64,000 nucleotides of DNA from Symbiodinium natans (taxonomy: Eukaryota > Sar > Dinophyceae > Suessiales > Symbiodiniaceae): NCBI GenBank assembly GCA_905221605.1, contig CAJNDS010000835.1, positions 246,001 to 310,000 on the forward strand. The letters run 5' to 3'. The position numbers and the translations under genes were made by a program. Positions 1-10,200 of this stretch are shown piece by piece. How positions within the stretch are numbered: position 1 is the first letter of the stretch; each line of letters starts with the position of its first letter. The notes under the pieces were generated by a model. It saw nothing but the letters and a program-made list of their open reading frames with translations, was not told where the DNA came from and did no database searches.

Positions 1-412
1 CCAGACCGTTTGGGACCCGCTTGACATCGCTTGACCCAAGAGTTGTGGAGATTGCAGGTTTGATGCCTTGGGCACCGGAAGCATCCGCTCAAGTCATGTT
101 AGGCCAAATGTGAGGGTACGGGGGTCCATCAAGCGTTGTTCTTGCCCGAGGCACACATTGCGGTCAATGGCTGCACGCACGGCACGGTGGGTGGCCCCCT
201 GGCCTTCAAGCTTAACAAATGCAGTAGCACGCACGCACACACAGAGTTGCTGCAATGACTTTTTGTCGTGATGGCTGCATGGTCGAATCTTGAATGGGGT
301 GCTCAAGTTTCGAGATAGCTAATGACCAGCTAAGCCTGTCACAGTGGCAACCGTATGGTGCTACTTGTTTATCGTGTTCAAGTGGAAAACATCCTGAACC
401 CCCAGCTGCGCC
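1..412. other. Left edge, no gene recognised
   Basis: Only short open frames on both strands, with no recognisable domain. It probably holds the 5' part or an intron of the ankyrin-repeat gene that follows. Confidence 0.5.
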
Positions 413-1060
413 ATGTTCCGTGCGTGCTCGGCGGTATACAGGTTGCCCCGCTGCATGTTCGCGCCTCCACGAAGAGGGTACCTCCACGTGGCGCATCCCC
501 TGCGTGCAGGCCTCATTGAACTGATCAAGGCGAACCGAGAGATGGACGTGGAGGCCGCCTTGCCAGGTGCGGAGGGAACAGATGTGAACGACCTCGATCA
601 GTTTGGCTCCACTCCGCTGATTCTGGCCGCACAGCGCGACTGGGCCTTCGTTGTCGGCGAGCTCCTGCGCCGGCCCGGTGTCGACCCCAACCACCAGAAC
701 TTCTTCGGCTCCACCGCGCTGATTTGCGCGGCCGCGAACGGCTACATCTCTACCCTCGAGGAGCTGCTGGGCGACCAGCGTGTGGACATGGAGGTGAGCA
801 CTCGCCTGGGGCAGACGGCGCTCTTCAAGGCTGTCTTATTCGGCCACATGAACACCACGGAGCGGTTGCTGCAAGCAGGCGCCCGTGCCAACATCACCAA
901 CAAGATGGGCCAGACACTCTTGGATGTCGTCAAGGAGCAGCAGCGCTCCGCAGTCATGGACCTGCTCAGCCACTTCGGCCAGGAGGCCGAGACGGGAACA
1001 GGTGGAACAGGTCGAACAGCTGGCCTGAAAGAGATGCGGGTTCACCTGAGGTCTGCTTGA
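413..1060 (+). CDS. Ankyrin-repeat protein
   Basis: A 215-residue open frame carrying about three to four ankyrin repeats, a helix-turn-helix protein-binding scaffold with no catalysis of its own. Seen directly: repeat signatures around residues 66-95 (FGSTPLILAAQRDWAFVV), 98-130 (FGSTALICAAANGYISTLEE) and 132-165 (LGQTALFKAVLFGHMNTTE), then a shorter NKMGQTLLDVVKEQQ helix. Hydrophobic and Gly/Leu positions follow the ankyrin consensus. The C-terminal tail is Gly/Thr-rich and probably disordered. The first ~40 residues do not resemble ankyrin, so the true start may lie downstream or in an earlier exon that cannot be placed. No enzyme domain is attached. Partner and cell location cannot be told from sequence. 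The family is certain, the exact start is not. Confidence 0.8.
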   Translation: MFRACSAVYRLPRCMFAPPRRGYLHVAHPLRAGLIELIKANREMDVEAALPGAEGTDVNDLDQFGSTPLILAAQRDWAFVVGELLRRPGVDPNHQNFFGSTALICAAANGYISTLEELLGDQRVDMEVSTRLGQTALFKAVLFGHMNTTERLLQAGARANITNKMGQTLLDVVKEQQRSAVMDLLSHFGQEAETGTGGTGRTAGLKEMRVHLRSA

Positions 1061-1730
1061 GATGGACCTGCCGCGTTCCAGCAGGGAGTAAAAGAGAGCT
1101 GCCGGTAGCGAGGCTGTAGCAAATGCTGGAGCGTTTGTGCATGCACTTGTGCTGCCTGCGAGCCGGCTCACGCTTCTGCTTGCTTTCTGACGCCTCTTGG
1201 TGTCCTTTTTGCGGTGATCTCAGCTGAGGTATCGTCAGAGGCAACTTCACGGCGAATGGCCAAAACCATGGCAAGCCAACATACAAAAAGGACCATGCCC
1301 TTTAGCCTTTAGCCGAGCTTCTGTGAGACACGGCCGCTTTCAGTCGATGTGGGCCCCGGCTTGCTCTTGCTCTTGCGTCACCTTCCGATGATGGCCAGGA
1401 CCACCAAGTAAACGGCTTGGATGTCATGCTCTACTTCTGGGACGAGCCGCCGCCTCGGCATTCTGGATACAAGGCCCAGGGCTCCCGAAACCCCAAAGCC
1501 TTTGTCCAGGCGCGATGGTCCCAACTTTTGCGGCTGGTGGCCTGGGCCTCGTGCTCTCTGGAGGGTTCTTCTTTTGTTCTTTTTGTTTTTTAGCGGTGTG
1601 GTCTCGGGCAGTTCTGGGAAGGCAGCCTGGAACCCTAAAAGGCCCTAAAGCCTATATCGCAGTCATGTCTCTTTTCAGCTGGCAGGAGGCAAAAGAACCT
1701 TGTCTCTCATGCGCATGTTTTGCGAAAAAG
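1061..1730. other. Intergenic, no gene seen
   Basis: GC-moderate sequence without a convincing ORF. Open frames here either shadow the ankyrin ORF or run into the repeat that follows. Confidence 0.5.
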
Positions 1731-1880
1731 TGTTTGTGTTTGTTTGTGTTTGTGTTTGTGTTTGTGTTTGTGTTTGTGTTTGTGTTTGTGTTTGTGTTTG
1801 TGTTTGTGTTTGTGTTTGTGTTTGTGTTTGTGTTTGTGTTTGTGTTTGTGTTTGTGTTTGTGTTTGTGTTTGTGTGTGTG
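1731..1880 (+). repeat. (TTTGTG)n microsatellite
   Basis: About 25 nearly perfect copies of the hexamer TTTGTG. The Val/Phe and His/Lys runs that open frames show here are translation of the repeat, not protein. Confidence 0.97.
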
Positions 1881-2018
1881 TTTGTTTGCGTGAGCGTTTG
1901 CGTTAGCGCTTGCGTTTGCGTTTGTGTTTGCGTTTTTGTGCGTTTTTGTGTGTTGTGTGTTGTTGCGCGTTTTTGTGGGTTTTTGTGTGTTTTTGTGTGT
2001 GCTTTTGTGGGTTTTGTG

Positions 2019-2049
<31 letters not shown>

Positions 2050-2154
2050 TTTTTGTTGTGTGTTTTTGTGTTTTTGTGTTTTTGTGTTTTGCTTTTTTTT
2101 TTTGTTTTTGTGTTTGTGTGTGTGTGTGTGTGTGCGCGTTTTTTTTTTAGTGTG
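1881..2154 (+). repeat. Degenerate T/G low-complexity tract
   Basis: Continuation of the hexamer as irregular TTTTTGTG, (GT)n and poly-T segments, including a T run of about 20 near 2035-2054. Confidence 0.9.
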
Positions 2155-2226
2155 CGTGTGTGAGTGAGTGAGTGAGTGAGTGAGTGAGTGAGTGAGTGAG
2201 TGAGTGAGTGAGTGGTGAGTGAGTGT
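2155..2226 (+). repeat. (GAGT)n tetranucleotide repeat
   Basis: About 16 copies of GAGT/TGAG with one slip near 2213. Confidence 0.95.
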
Positions 2227-2393
2227 GTGGGAGAGCTGATGTTGGCACTTTGAGCCAGTGAAGTTTCAAACTCACCTTGAGCCACACATCTCACGAGGCC
2301 TGCTAGGCCTGAGGAGGGCCCTGAGACCGAAGCCCAGGTTCGGACCAAAGGTCGGCGGCGACCAGGTCTGGGGGCAGGGTTTGGTTGCAGTTT

Positions 2394-2441
2394 GGGTTTA
2401 GGGTTTAGGGTTTAGGGTTGAGGGTTGAGGGTTTAGGGTTT
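2394..2441 (+). repeat. Interstitial TTTAGGG block
   Basis: Several TTTAGGG heptamers with TTGAGGG variants. TTTAGGG is the Arabidopsis-type telomere repeat also used by dinoflagellates; here it lies inside the chromosome. Confidence 0.85.
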
Positions 2442-4274
2442 TGGTTGCAGTTTGTGGGGTTTGAGCCGGCTTCAGGGATCGCAGCGTTTCAGCGTTCAGG
2501 GTTGCAGGGTCCCGTGTGCAGACTGTAGCATGCCTTGTGGGCGCAAGTTGAGCTCAAGCGATTCCTTTTTTTGTTAGTTCCGAGGGCGGTTCTGAAGCCA
2601 GGTCTGGGCCTATCATCCTAGCCGCCAATCACTGACGCCCGGGGCCCATGGGTTGCCAATCTCCCAGAAGCCCGAAGAAGGGTAGGTTTAGGGTTTTTGG
2701 GTTTTTGGGGTTTTTGGGGTTTAGTGGCATTCAAAAGCTCCCTGAGGCCCCCTACCAAAGGGTGGAAGGTTGCCGTACGACGGCCCAGGGACGACAGCTT
2801 CTCCATCAGCTTCTCGCCCACACCAGTTTCGGGTCAAGGTTCTTCTCGGATTGCTTTGGAAACAGTTTGGGGCTTCCATGCACCCAAAGCCTTAGTCCCA
2901 TAGAAAATTTGATTTTTAAAGCCCTCAAAACCAGCCCTAGCTCTAGGGTGTAGGAATGTCTAGGATGTGTAGGGTCTGTGGCAGAGACTTGCAGCACAAG
3001 GAAGCATCAATTATTGCAGGTTCGGCCCAAACCGGTCCGAAACGACCATCCGCCGCGACTCGCCCTTTCGCTAAATCCTAAAACCCCAAGCCTGCGCGAC
3101 GCAGGAATCCTGTCTGCATTCTTTTCTGCTCGAAATTTCAACACGGACAAGTGCAAGTGTGCTGCGTTGCAGTTCGTGCATAGGTCAGCTGAGCAGATCG
3201 AACAGAATCTGCCGAGCAACCCTGACACCCTGCAAACCCTATGATCGGCCCTATGAACCCCAAAACCCCTTAACCCTACAAATCCCTTTCAACCCTACAA
3301 ATCCCTAGAAGCCTTCCAACCCTATAAATCCCTGTGGACCCGTATACATCCTAGAAACCCCTATAAGCCCCTAGAAGCTCTCAAGCCTAACCCTCCCAGG
3401 TCCTGCCTCAGCGGCCTCGGCAGCAGCCTCGGGCGCAGCAGAGCTACGCGCAGGTGCGTTGGGTCAAGAACAGGGGGGCCTATGGACCCCTAGAAGTGAT
3501 TTAGGGGCTACTTAGGTACATAGGGACTTGTGTTTAAGGATACCCCTTAATATGGGGGTGTTCGGGGCTTCAGGATGAAGCCGGGCCTTTGTGGAGTGTG
3601 TGGGGTTTCGGAAGAGTTGGGGGCTGGTCGTTTCGTGCACAGGTTGCAAGATATCCCTAAACTGTGAGGGCGGGTGTTGAAATGGTTTGATGGCGAAGCC
3701 TTGCTGAGCAGCAATTTTTACAGAACCCTAGCAAACCACCATGCAAGGCCTATCAGCAACAGCAGCCAAATGCTGGTGGCAAGGTGCGTGCCTGTCCTCT
3801 TGGTGCGGTTAACCAGGTTGAGGTGAACCGGGTTGAGTTTGCAGAAGTTCCATGTTGGTTGCCCTGCCGGAACCTGGCATGGCTCTTTTGGGTTGTGGAG
3901 CTGCGTTGTGTCCCGATACCAAGCTGCTCACCCTTTGGCGCCGAGCTCTGCGCTCTGGGCAGTGGATAGCTGCGCTTTCATGCGGTGAACCTTCGCAGTA
4001 GAATAACTGCTTTGAAAAGCGAAGCGTAGCGTGCCGTGCAAGGGTCCAACGCATGTCCAACGCTGTAAGGCCAGATGCCACTAAGCTTCACTCAACACTG
4101 CAAGTGGACAGGGCTACGGCCACATGCCCCAGAATGACCAGCAGCGCTGGGATCTGCAAGCGCAGAATCGGCGGCAGCACGAGCAGAGGCCGCTGGGATA
4201 GCGGGTTTTGAGCGAAGCGGTCTCTATCATCCTCCATCATCCTCTATGGCTCTATGGGATCTAGGCCCATATAG
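2442..4274. other. Intron-like stretch with possible small exons
   Basis: Contains degenerate CCCTAAA-like text around 3240-3400 and a few Gln/Arg-rich coding snatches. One, near 3420-3452, reads QQPRAQQSYAQ before a possible donor; another lies near 4132-4195. They may be 5' exons of the coiled-coil gene that follows. No complete gene can be built. Confidence 0.4.
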
Positions 4275-7200
4275 GCCATGCACAACAGGCGTGCCATGCA
4301 GAAGCGGGAGGAGGAGATGCGGCAGCAGCAGCAGGCGTGAGGGCAAGCTATCCAGTACACACCCTCTGCGAAACCCTGAACCCTGAAACTCCAAAACCCT
4401 GGAAGCTCTAACAAGTCTGAGCTGCGCTCGAGGCGGAAGTCATGCGCAAGGCCGCGGAGAGGAAGATGCAGATGGAGGAGCGATTGTTTAGTTGCGATGC
4501 TGGCTGGTTGTTGGTGCGATTTCGCGTGGTAGCCGCCGCGTACCAGCCACTCACCTCTTCCATAGCCAAGTGCACCAGCTTCTGAGTTCAGCTCCTCTTT
4601 TTATAGCACCTAGGGTGCCAAGAACTGGCGGGGCGCCGCCGGGTGGTGGTCTTGAAGTTTGGGGCTGTTCAAGTACTACCGGCGATGTAGCTCAAACTGT
4701 GCGGCACTGTTCTGCCGGCGAACCCTTGAATCCCTAAACCCCCCACCCCCTTTTTATAGCCTTTATACCCCTGAGCCTAGTCGATGTCCCTTCTCCCCTC
4801 CCCTGGCAAGGAGGAGCAGCGGCGCCTTGCAGAGCGCCAGCGAATGGAGCAGGCTGTCGGCTGGTCTTGGGGATGTGGCCTTTGCTGGGAGGAACCTTCG
4901 CAGCTGTAAAGCTTATATTATGCCCCGCAGGCCCAATCCTCTGACATCTTTGCCCGAAGTCCCTGGTCTAGCACGGTTTAGGGTTTCGGGTTTAGGGTTT
5001 AGGGTTTCGGGTAACCTCCCCCCCCGCGCAGGATGCTTGCACTTCGATCCGCTCAGTTTGCCAGAAGCTGCGCTACGTGCAGGAGACCTTAGAATCATCC
5101 TGAATCAACACTAAACCCTAAACCCTAAAAATCCTAAACCTTAAACCAGCTAAGCGGGTGGCAAAAACCCTAAACCCTACACCCTAAATCCTAAACCCTA
5201 AACCAGCTAAGCGGGTGGCAAAAAACCCTAAACCCTAAACCCTAAACCCTAAACCCCAAACCCTAAACCCTAAACCCTAAACCCCAAACCCACTTTCTAG
5301 ACACTGCCCTCTGGGTTCCATGCACCCCGCCCCTAAACTCTAACCCAAGGCTTCATCCACTTCGATCGTGTTTACTTGGCCCCAAAGTCGACACGAAGTT
5401 CTTGAAAGCCCAAGTACACCCAACTTAGGGTTTGGGGTTTAGGGTTTAGGGTTTCGGGCTGAGGGCTGCATAGCTCCTCCTGGCCCCCCCAAAAGTCTAG
5501 GCGCCTGACGGATCTCAGGAGGAGTCCTTCCAGCAGGTTCAGCAGGCCAATGCCTCCCAGTGAGGGGGCTTAGGGCTTAGGGCTTCGGGCTTAGGGCTTA
5601 GGGCTTAGGGCTTAGGCCTTAGGGCTTAGGGCTTAGGGCTTAGGGCTTGGGGCTTAGGGCTTAGGGTTGAGGGCTGAGGGCTTAGAGCCCTTAGGGCTGA
5701 GGGCTTTAGGGGTTTGGGGGTTTGGGGGTTTGGGGGTTTGTTTTCTTTTGATCCTTTGACCGTTGGTTTGCTTGTGATTCCCAGCGCGCGCAGAGCCCCG
5801 TCAGGAACTCTACGAGGTGATGCAGCGCCCCGTCTGCAGACCTTCTGAAAAAGCCGGTTGCTTGAACAGCTTCACAGATCTCGGGGCGGCATTCAACCAT
5901 CCTTGGGTCCGAGCAAAGGAGGGAGCTGAACAACTGCGGTCACCAGATGGCCAGAATCCGCGAGGCAGGCTCTCGGCTTCCTTGTTACCTCTCCGGGCAC
6001 ACGGCAAAGCCTCAGCAAAGCCTCAGCAAAGCCTCACAACCCCCAATTGTTCCCCCTAAACCCTCCCTGAAGCCCACGAGGCACCCTCCTCAAGGGGATT
6101 TTTGGGGGAGTCCGAAGGAGTGCGACCAAGCTGCGGAGCAGGCGCGGCAGCGGCTCCAGGCGTGGCGACCTGGTGATGAGGATTTAAGCTGATGTAACGT
6201 TTAGGCTTCCTAGATCCTTTAAGGTTTCTTCAGCTTTGAGGTTGTTTTGGGCTTGGTGACACACCCTATGAAAAAATGGCGCTGGGCCCCTCCAACCTAT
6301 TCTTGGAGGAAGCTGCGGAGGTCAAGGCCTTCCAGGAGAAGAAGAAGGCGCCGTGGGATCGGGGGTTTCTTGCTCCTTTGATTTTAGGTTGGGGCTCTGG
6401 GGTGTTTCAGAGCCCCACACCCCGTGAAGCCTTTGAGCAAAGCCGTGGGAGGGCGGGGAGACCGTGACCCCTGGGTTTTACACTTGTGTGGGGTTGTGGT
6501 GTTCGACAGGCGGAGATGCTGGAAGCCCACAAGGCGGCTTGTGCCAAGGCGGAGGAGCTTGCTGGAGCCCCATCGGGCTCGGGATGAAGGGGACTTTCGA
6601 GGCTGTGGCCTGGGCCCTCAAAGCATCGTGGGTTTCCTCCGCTTTGATGGACATGTCCGTGGGGTGCAAGTCTTTGGGTGCTGTCGTGCTTGTGGTAGAA
6701 CACGAATGCATCTCACGCAACACCGCCCAAAGAAATCCCACCAATGTAGGATGAGAATATGGAGAAGGCCTTCAGCCCTCCACCCCAGCTTGCCGGGGTT
6801 CAAGACGAGAGGAAGGTGGGGTCGTCATACTTCTCAAGCAAAGGTCGCAGAGTTCACAGCCAAGGCGCGCGAAGGGGCAGTTGTAGAGTTGGCTTCCCCA
6901 ACTTAGGCCGCAGGAACCCTAAACTAGCTACATTCAGAGGTTCGGGCTGGGTCACGAGGCATGGATGTCAAAGGGTTGAGGTGTCCACAAAGGTGCTCAG
7001 ATGGCACAGCAGAAGGCTTCTGTGAACCGCCCGCCCTGTGCCAGGTGGAGGCCGCGGAGCAAGCAGCCGGGGCCTCCAACAACACGTGTTTTGACCCCCG
7101 CATCCCAGAGGATGGGGTTGAGGTTCTCAGGTGCCCCGCTGAGCTGGGAGCCGACCGCGCTGTAGCTTAGAGTCGAAACCCACCAAGATGCCAACACTTG

Positions 7201-10200
7201 TACCACGTAACCCGCCGATCTCCTCATCTCTCCTCACATGAGTGTCCCGGCTGCAAAAGGTCCGTTTTATGTGCATTTTAAAATATGTTTTGCAAACAGG
7301 CGATTTCTACTTTGGTGAACTAAAGGGTCCCTACTTCGGGGGTATAACCCCCGCGTGCCCGCGTCTCACGTCTCCTGTTCCCTCCTGCCGAGAGCTTCTT
7401 GACAAGGCCAAAGCCCTGGCTGAAAAGGCCGAGCCGCTGGGGCCTCAGATCGGAGCTGTGACATCAACGTTGCCGCAGCTACTCCTCGTGGTGTGGCCTC
7501 ATGTGCTGGTGAGAAAGCAAGACTTTGGGGGTTGGGTGCGGAGTAGGGAGACTGCCTCAGAAAGCTAGGTGAACCGCCCGAAAGGGGACACCTAGAGTGT
7601 CAAACTTAGTCGCCCCAGCTGCGCAGGAGGGAAAGAAACCGCCCCCTCCCCTCTCGCCCAACAGCAAGACAAAGGCTCACCAAAAAACCGCCTAAACCGA
7701 ATTTCTACTTTCCAGCCGCCTCTCGGCTCGGAAACCTGGGCCCCAAGCCTGCGGGAGTTGAAGCAACCTAAACTCACAGGTTCACGTCTGACGAGAGCGG
7801 CATGGGGGACCAGAGCTCCGAGGACAAGATCCTCGAGGAAGCTGCCAAGATTGATGAGGCGCGGCCCGGGCGAGGACTCCGAATCTAAGTGGGCTCTGCG
7901 ACCCTCGCCAACGAACGTTCTCCGGCACCGGGGCTAGCTTGTGATAAATCCTTAGTCCTCTCCCTACAGTACTGGCCTAAATCGCGGCCGGCATTGCCAC
8001 GTTTCTATCCCTGGCCGACTCTTTTTTGTTCTTACGTCGCAGCATGCACATGCTTAGTGTCACTGTTTAAGTCGTGTGTTGGGGTGTGTATTGCATCTGA
8101 TGCATGCAGCTGTCCGGTAGCTCTGTTGGCGGCGGTGTGCGTGTGTAGACCTGAAGTAAAGCCCAACGCCGAATGGCAGGCCAAGGAAGAGGCCACAGCA
8201 CGGACCAGCGAGAGCCGGGCGCCCTGGTGCGGAGGTGCCAAAGCCGCTTTTGGGGTTGGCAATGACCTCCCTACACACCGTCTTCCGACCTCTGTTTTGC
8301 CGGTCTTTGTTGTTGCCTTCCTTCTCTTCCGCGCACTTTGGCCGGACGTAGCAGATTGTTCCACCGACTGTGGTGCACAACCTTTGTGTAACAACTACAC
8401 GGGATCTGTGGCTGCAGAGAGCTGTGCAGTGTGGGTAGCGGGTTGTGTCGCACGGTCTCTTGAAGACGTTGGTGAAAGCTCGCAATTAGGACAGGTGCGG
8501 AGGCGTTGTTTTGTTAGTCGCTGTGGGTTTCATGTCGTGTCTGATCCCAAACCAAGCACTCGCAAGTATTACGGCTGCGAGACAAGGACACCTGCCCGCT
8601 TACCCAGGCGTTGTGTAAGCAGGGGGACAAATAGCGGACATGCAGGGAGCAACTTCACATCTTTGTTTCAGGGTCTGGCTTGGGATTGTTTCGCACTTTG
8701 GGTTTTAGGAGTTTATGGTTTTGACTCGCACGTTCGCGCACAGCACTCAAGGCTTCGAGTTTTTTAATGGTTTAGGGTTTAGGGCTGTGCTGCTCAACGG
8801 CGTCGATCTTGTGCAATCATTGGAGGTGAAGCTCAAAGACTGTTCATCAAATCTTAACCTTGTGGACATAAGTTCTGTAAAGCTGTCCATATACTTATTT
8901 GGCCTTCATCTCTAAGGACCTGAAGAGGCAGTCTAGCAGCAGGTGGTCAACACGTTGAAAGTGTTCGTGACTTTCCGGCCATTGAAAGGCTGCAGCGATG
9001 CCCTGTTCGCATTCCCGAAGTGATGTCCAGCTACCATAGACACATTGCTACATGATACGGGAACTACGGAGGGCCTTGTGCCGGAAAAGCTCACTGGACT
9101 TAGGTCAAGAGTACCTGACTCAGCACAAGGCGACGATGACGGTGCAGGATCTGCCTCGGCCCCGGGGCTTGGCAGAACCTCCATTGTGGCCACTGGTTTA
9201 GGGTTAGGGGGGGTTTAGGGTGTAGGGGGGCTCAGGTTTGGGGGGGGTTTAGGGTGTAGGGGGTTTAGGGATCAAAGCCTAAAGCGCAAGGGGTTTAGGG
9301 TCAGATGAACTCCCTCATGTCGGCTATGTCCGCGTGGGTGGGTCCTTCCATGGAAGCATTCCATGGCAGCTCATCGGCCGAGTGCTGCGCCCTAAGCCAT
9401 AGGTTATTGGGTGGTTCTTGGGGTGGTGACTACGGGTGCGCACCAAGAAGCCGCCACAAGCTGTGTACCCACCAACACCAACCAATGAGACCTTTGAGGC
9501 CTGGCCAGCCGCCCGCTGAGGTCAAGCAGGCCCTTCAGGGTGCGAGGTTGTGATGTCTTCGCATCGCATGGAGCGATTCGGGTCTATGCCCTCCCCTCCC
9601 CATATGCAGGTCCTTAGCAAGGTCATGGATAGGCTGCTGGAGACCACAAAGAAGAAGGCTGGCACAGCGCTGGGTCTTGTGACTTCAGGGGCAGTTGGGG
9701 TCTGGATTTATGGCTTGGCAAGCGAGTCGCTTGGTTGGTTTTTGCAGGGGTTGAGGACACAGCCCTGCTTACAATCTGCAAGGATGCAGTCATGCTGAAG
9801 ATCCACCTGGTCAAGAGCAAAGCCTTGAAAAGGAGCAAGGCCATGGGAAACTTCCGGGTGTTTGTGCCCATTTGCCATTTGACCAGCGTGACAAAAAGGG
9901 GGCTGGGCGGAGCCTTTGGTGTGGAGCCTGGGGTGCGGTGGATACAGCGTGCCCATGAACCCTGAGAAAGCTTTGGCCTGGGACCCCAGCTGGGCCCACA
10001 TGAACAGCCTAACCCAGAAGCACATAAGGCACATAACCCCCCGCCCAACCCGAACAACCCGAACAACCCGAAACCAGTGGTGGCCAGTAGATTCAGACAT
10101 CGGGAGCCTGCTTTCGCAGGACCCAAAGACCCAGGCCCTAACCTAGAAAACCCTTTGACTAACCCCTCTAGTTGTCCTGGGCAGGCGAAGCAAGTGATGG

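Noticed and set aside
1515-2348. ORFs of about 210 codons rich in Val/Phe or His/Lys/Thr
   Set aside because: Translation of the TTTGTG and poly-T repeats.
7889-8767. 292-codon + strand ORF
   Set aside because: Odd Cys/Val composition, no domain, and it contains a likely micro-exon of another gene; treated as intron.
9348-9366. CCATGGAA-GCA-TTCCATGG palindrome
   Set aside because: Isolated small inverted repeat, expected by chance in this length; no context.
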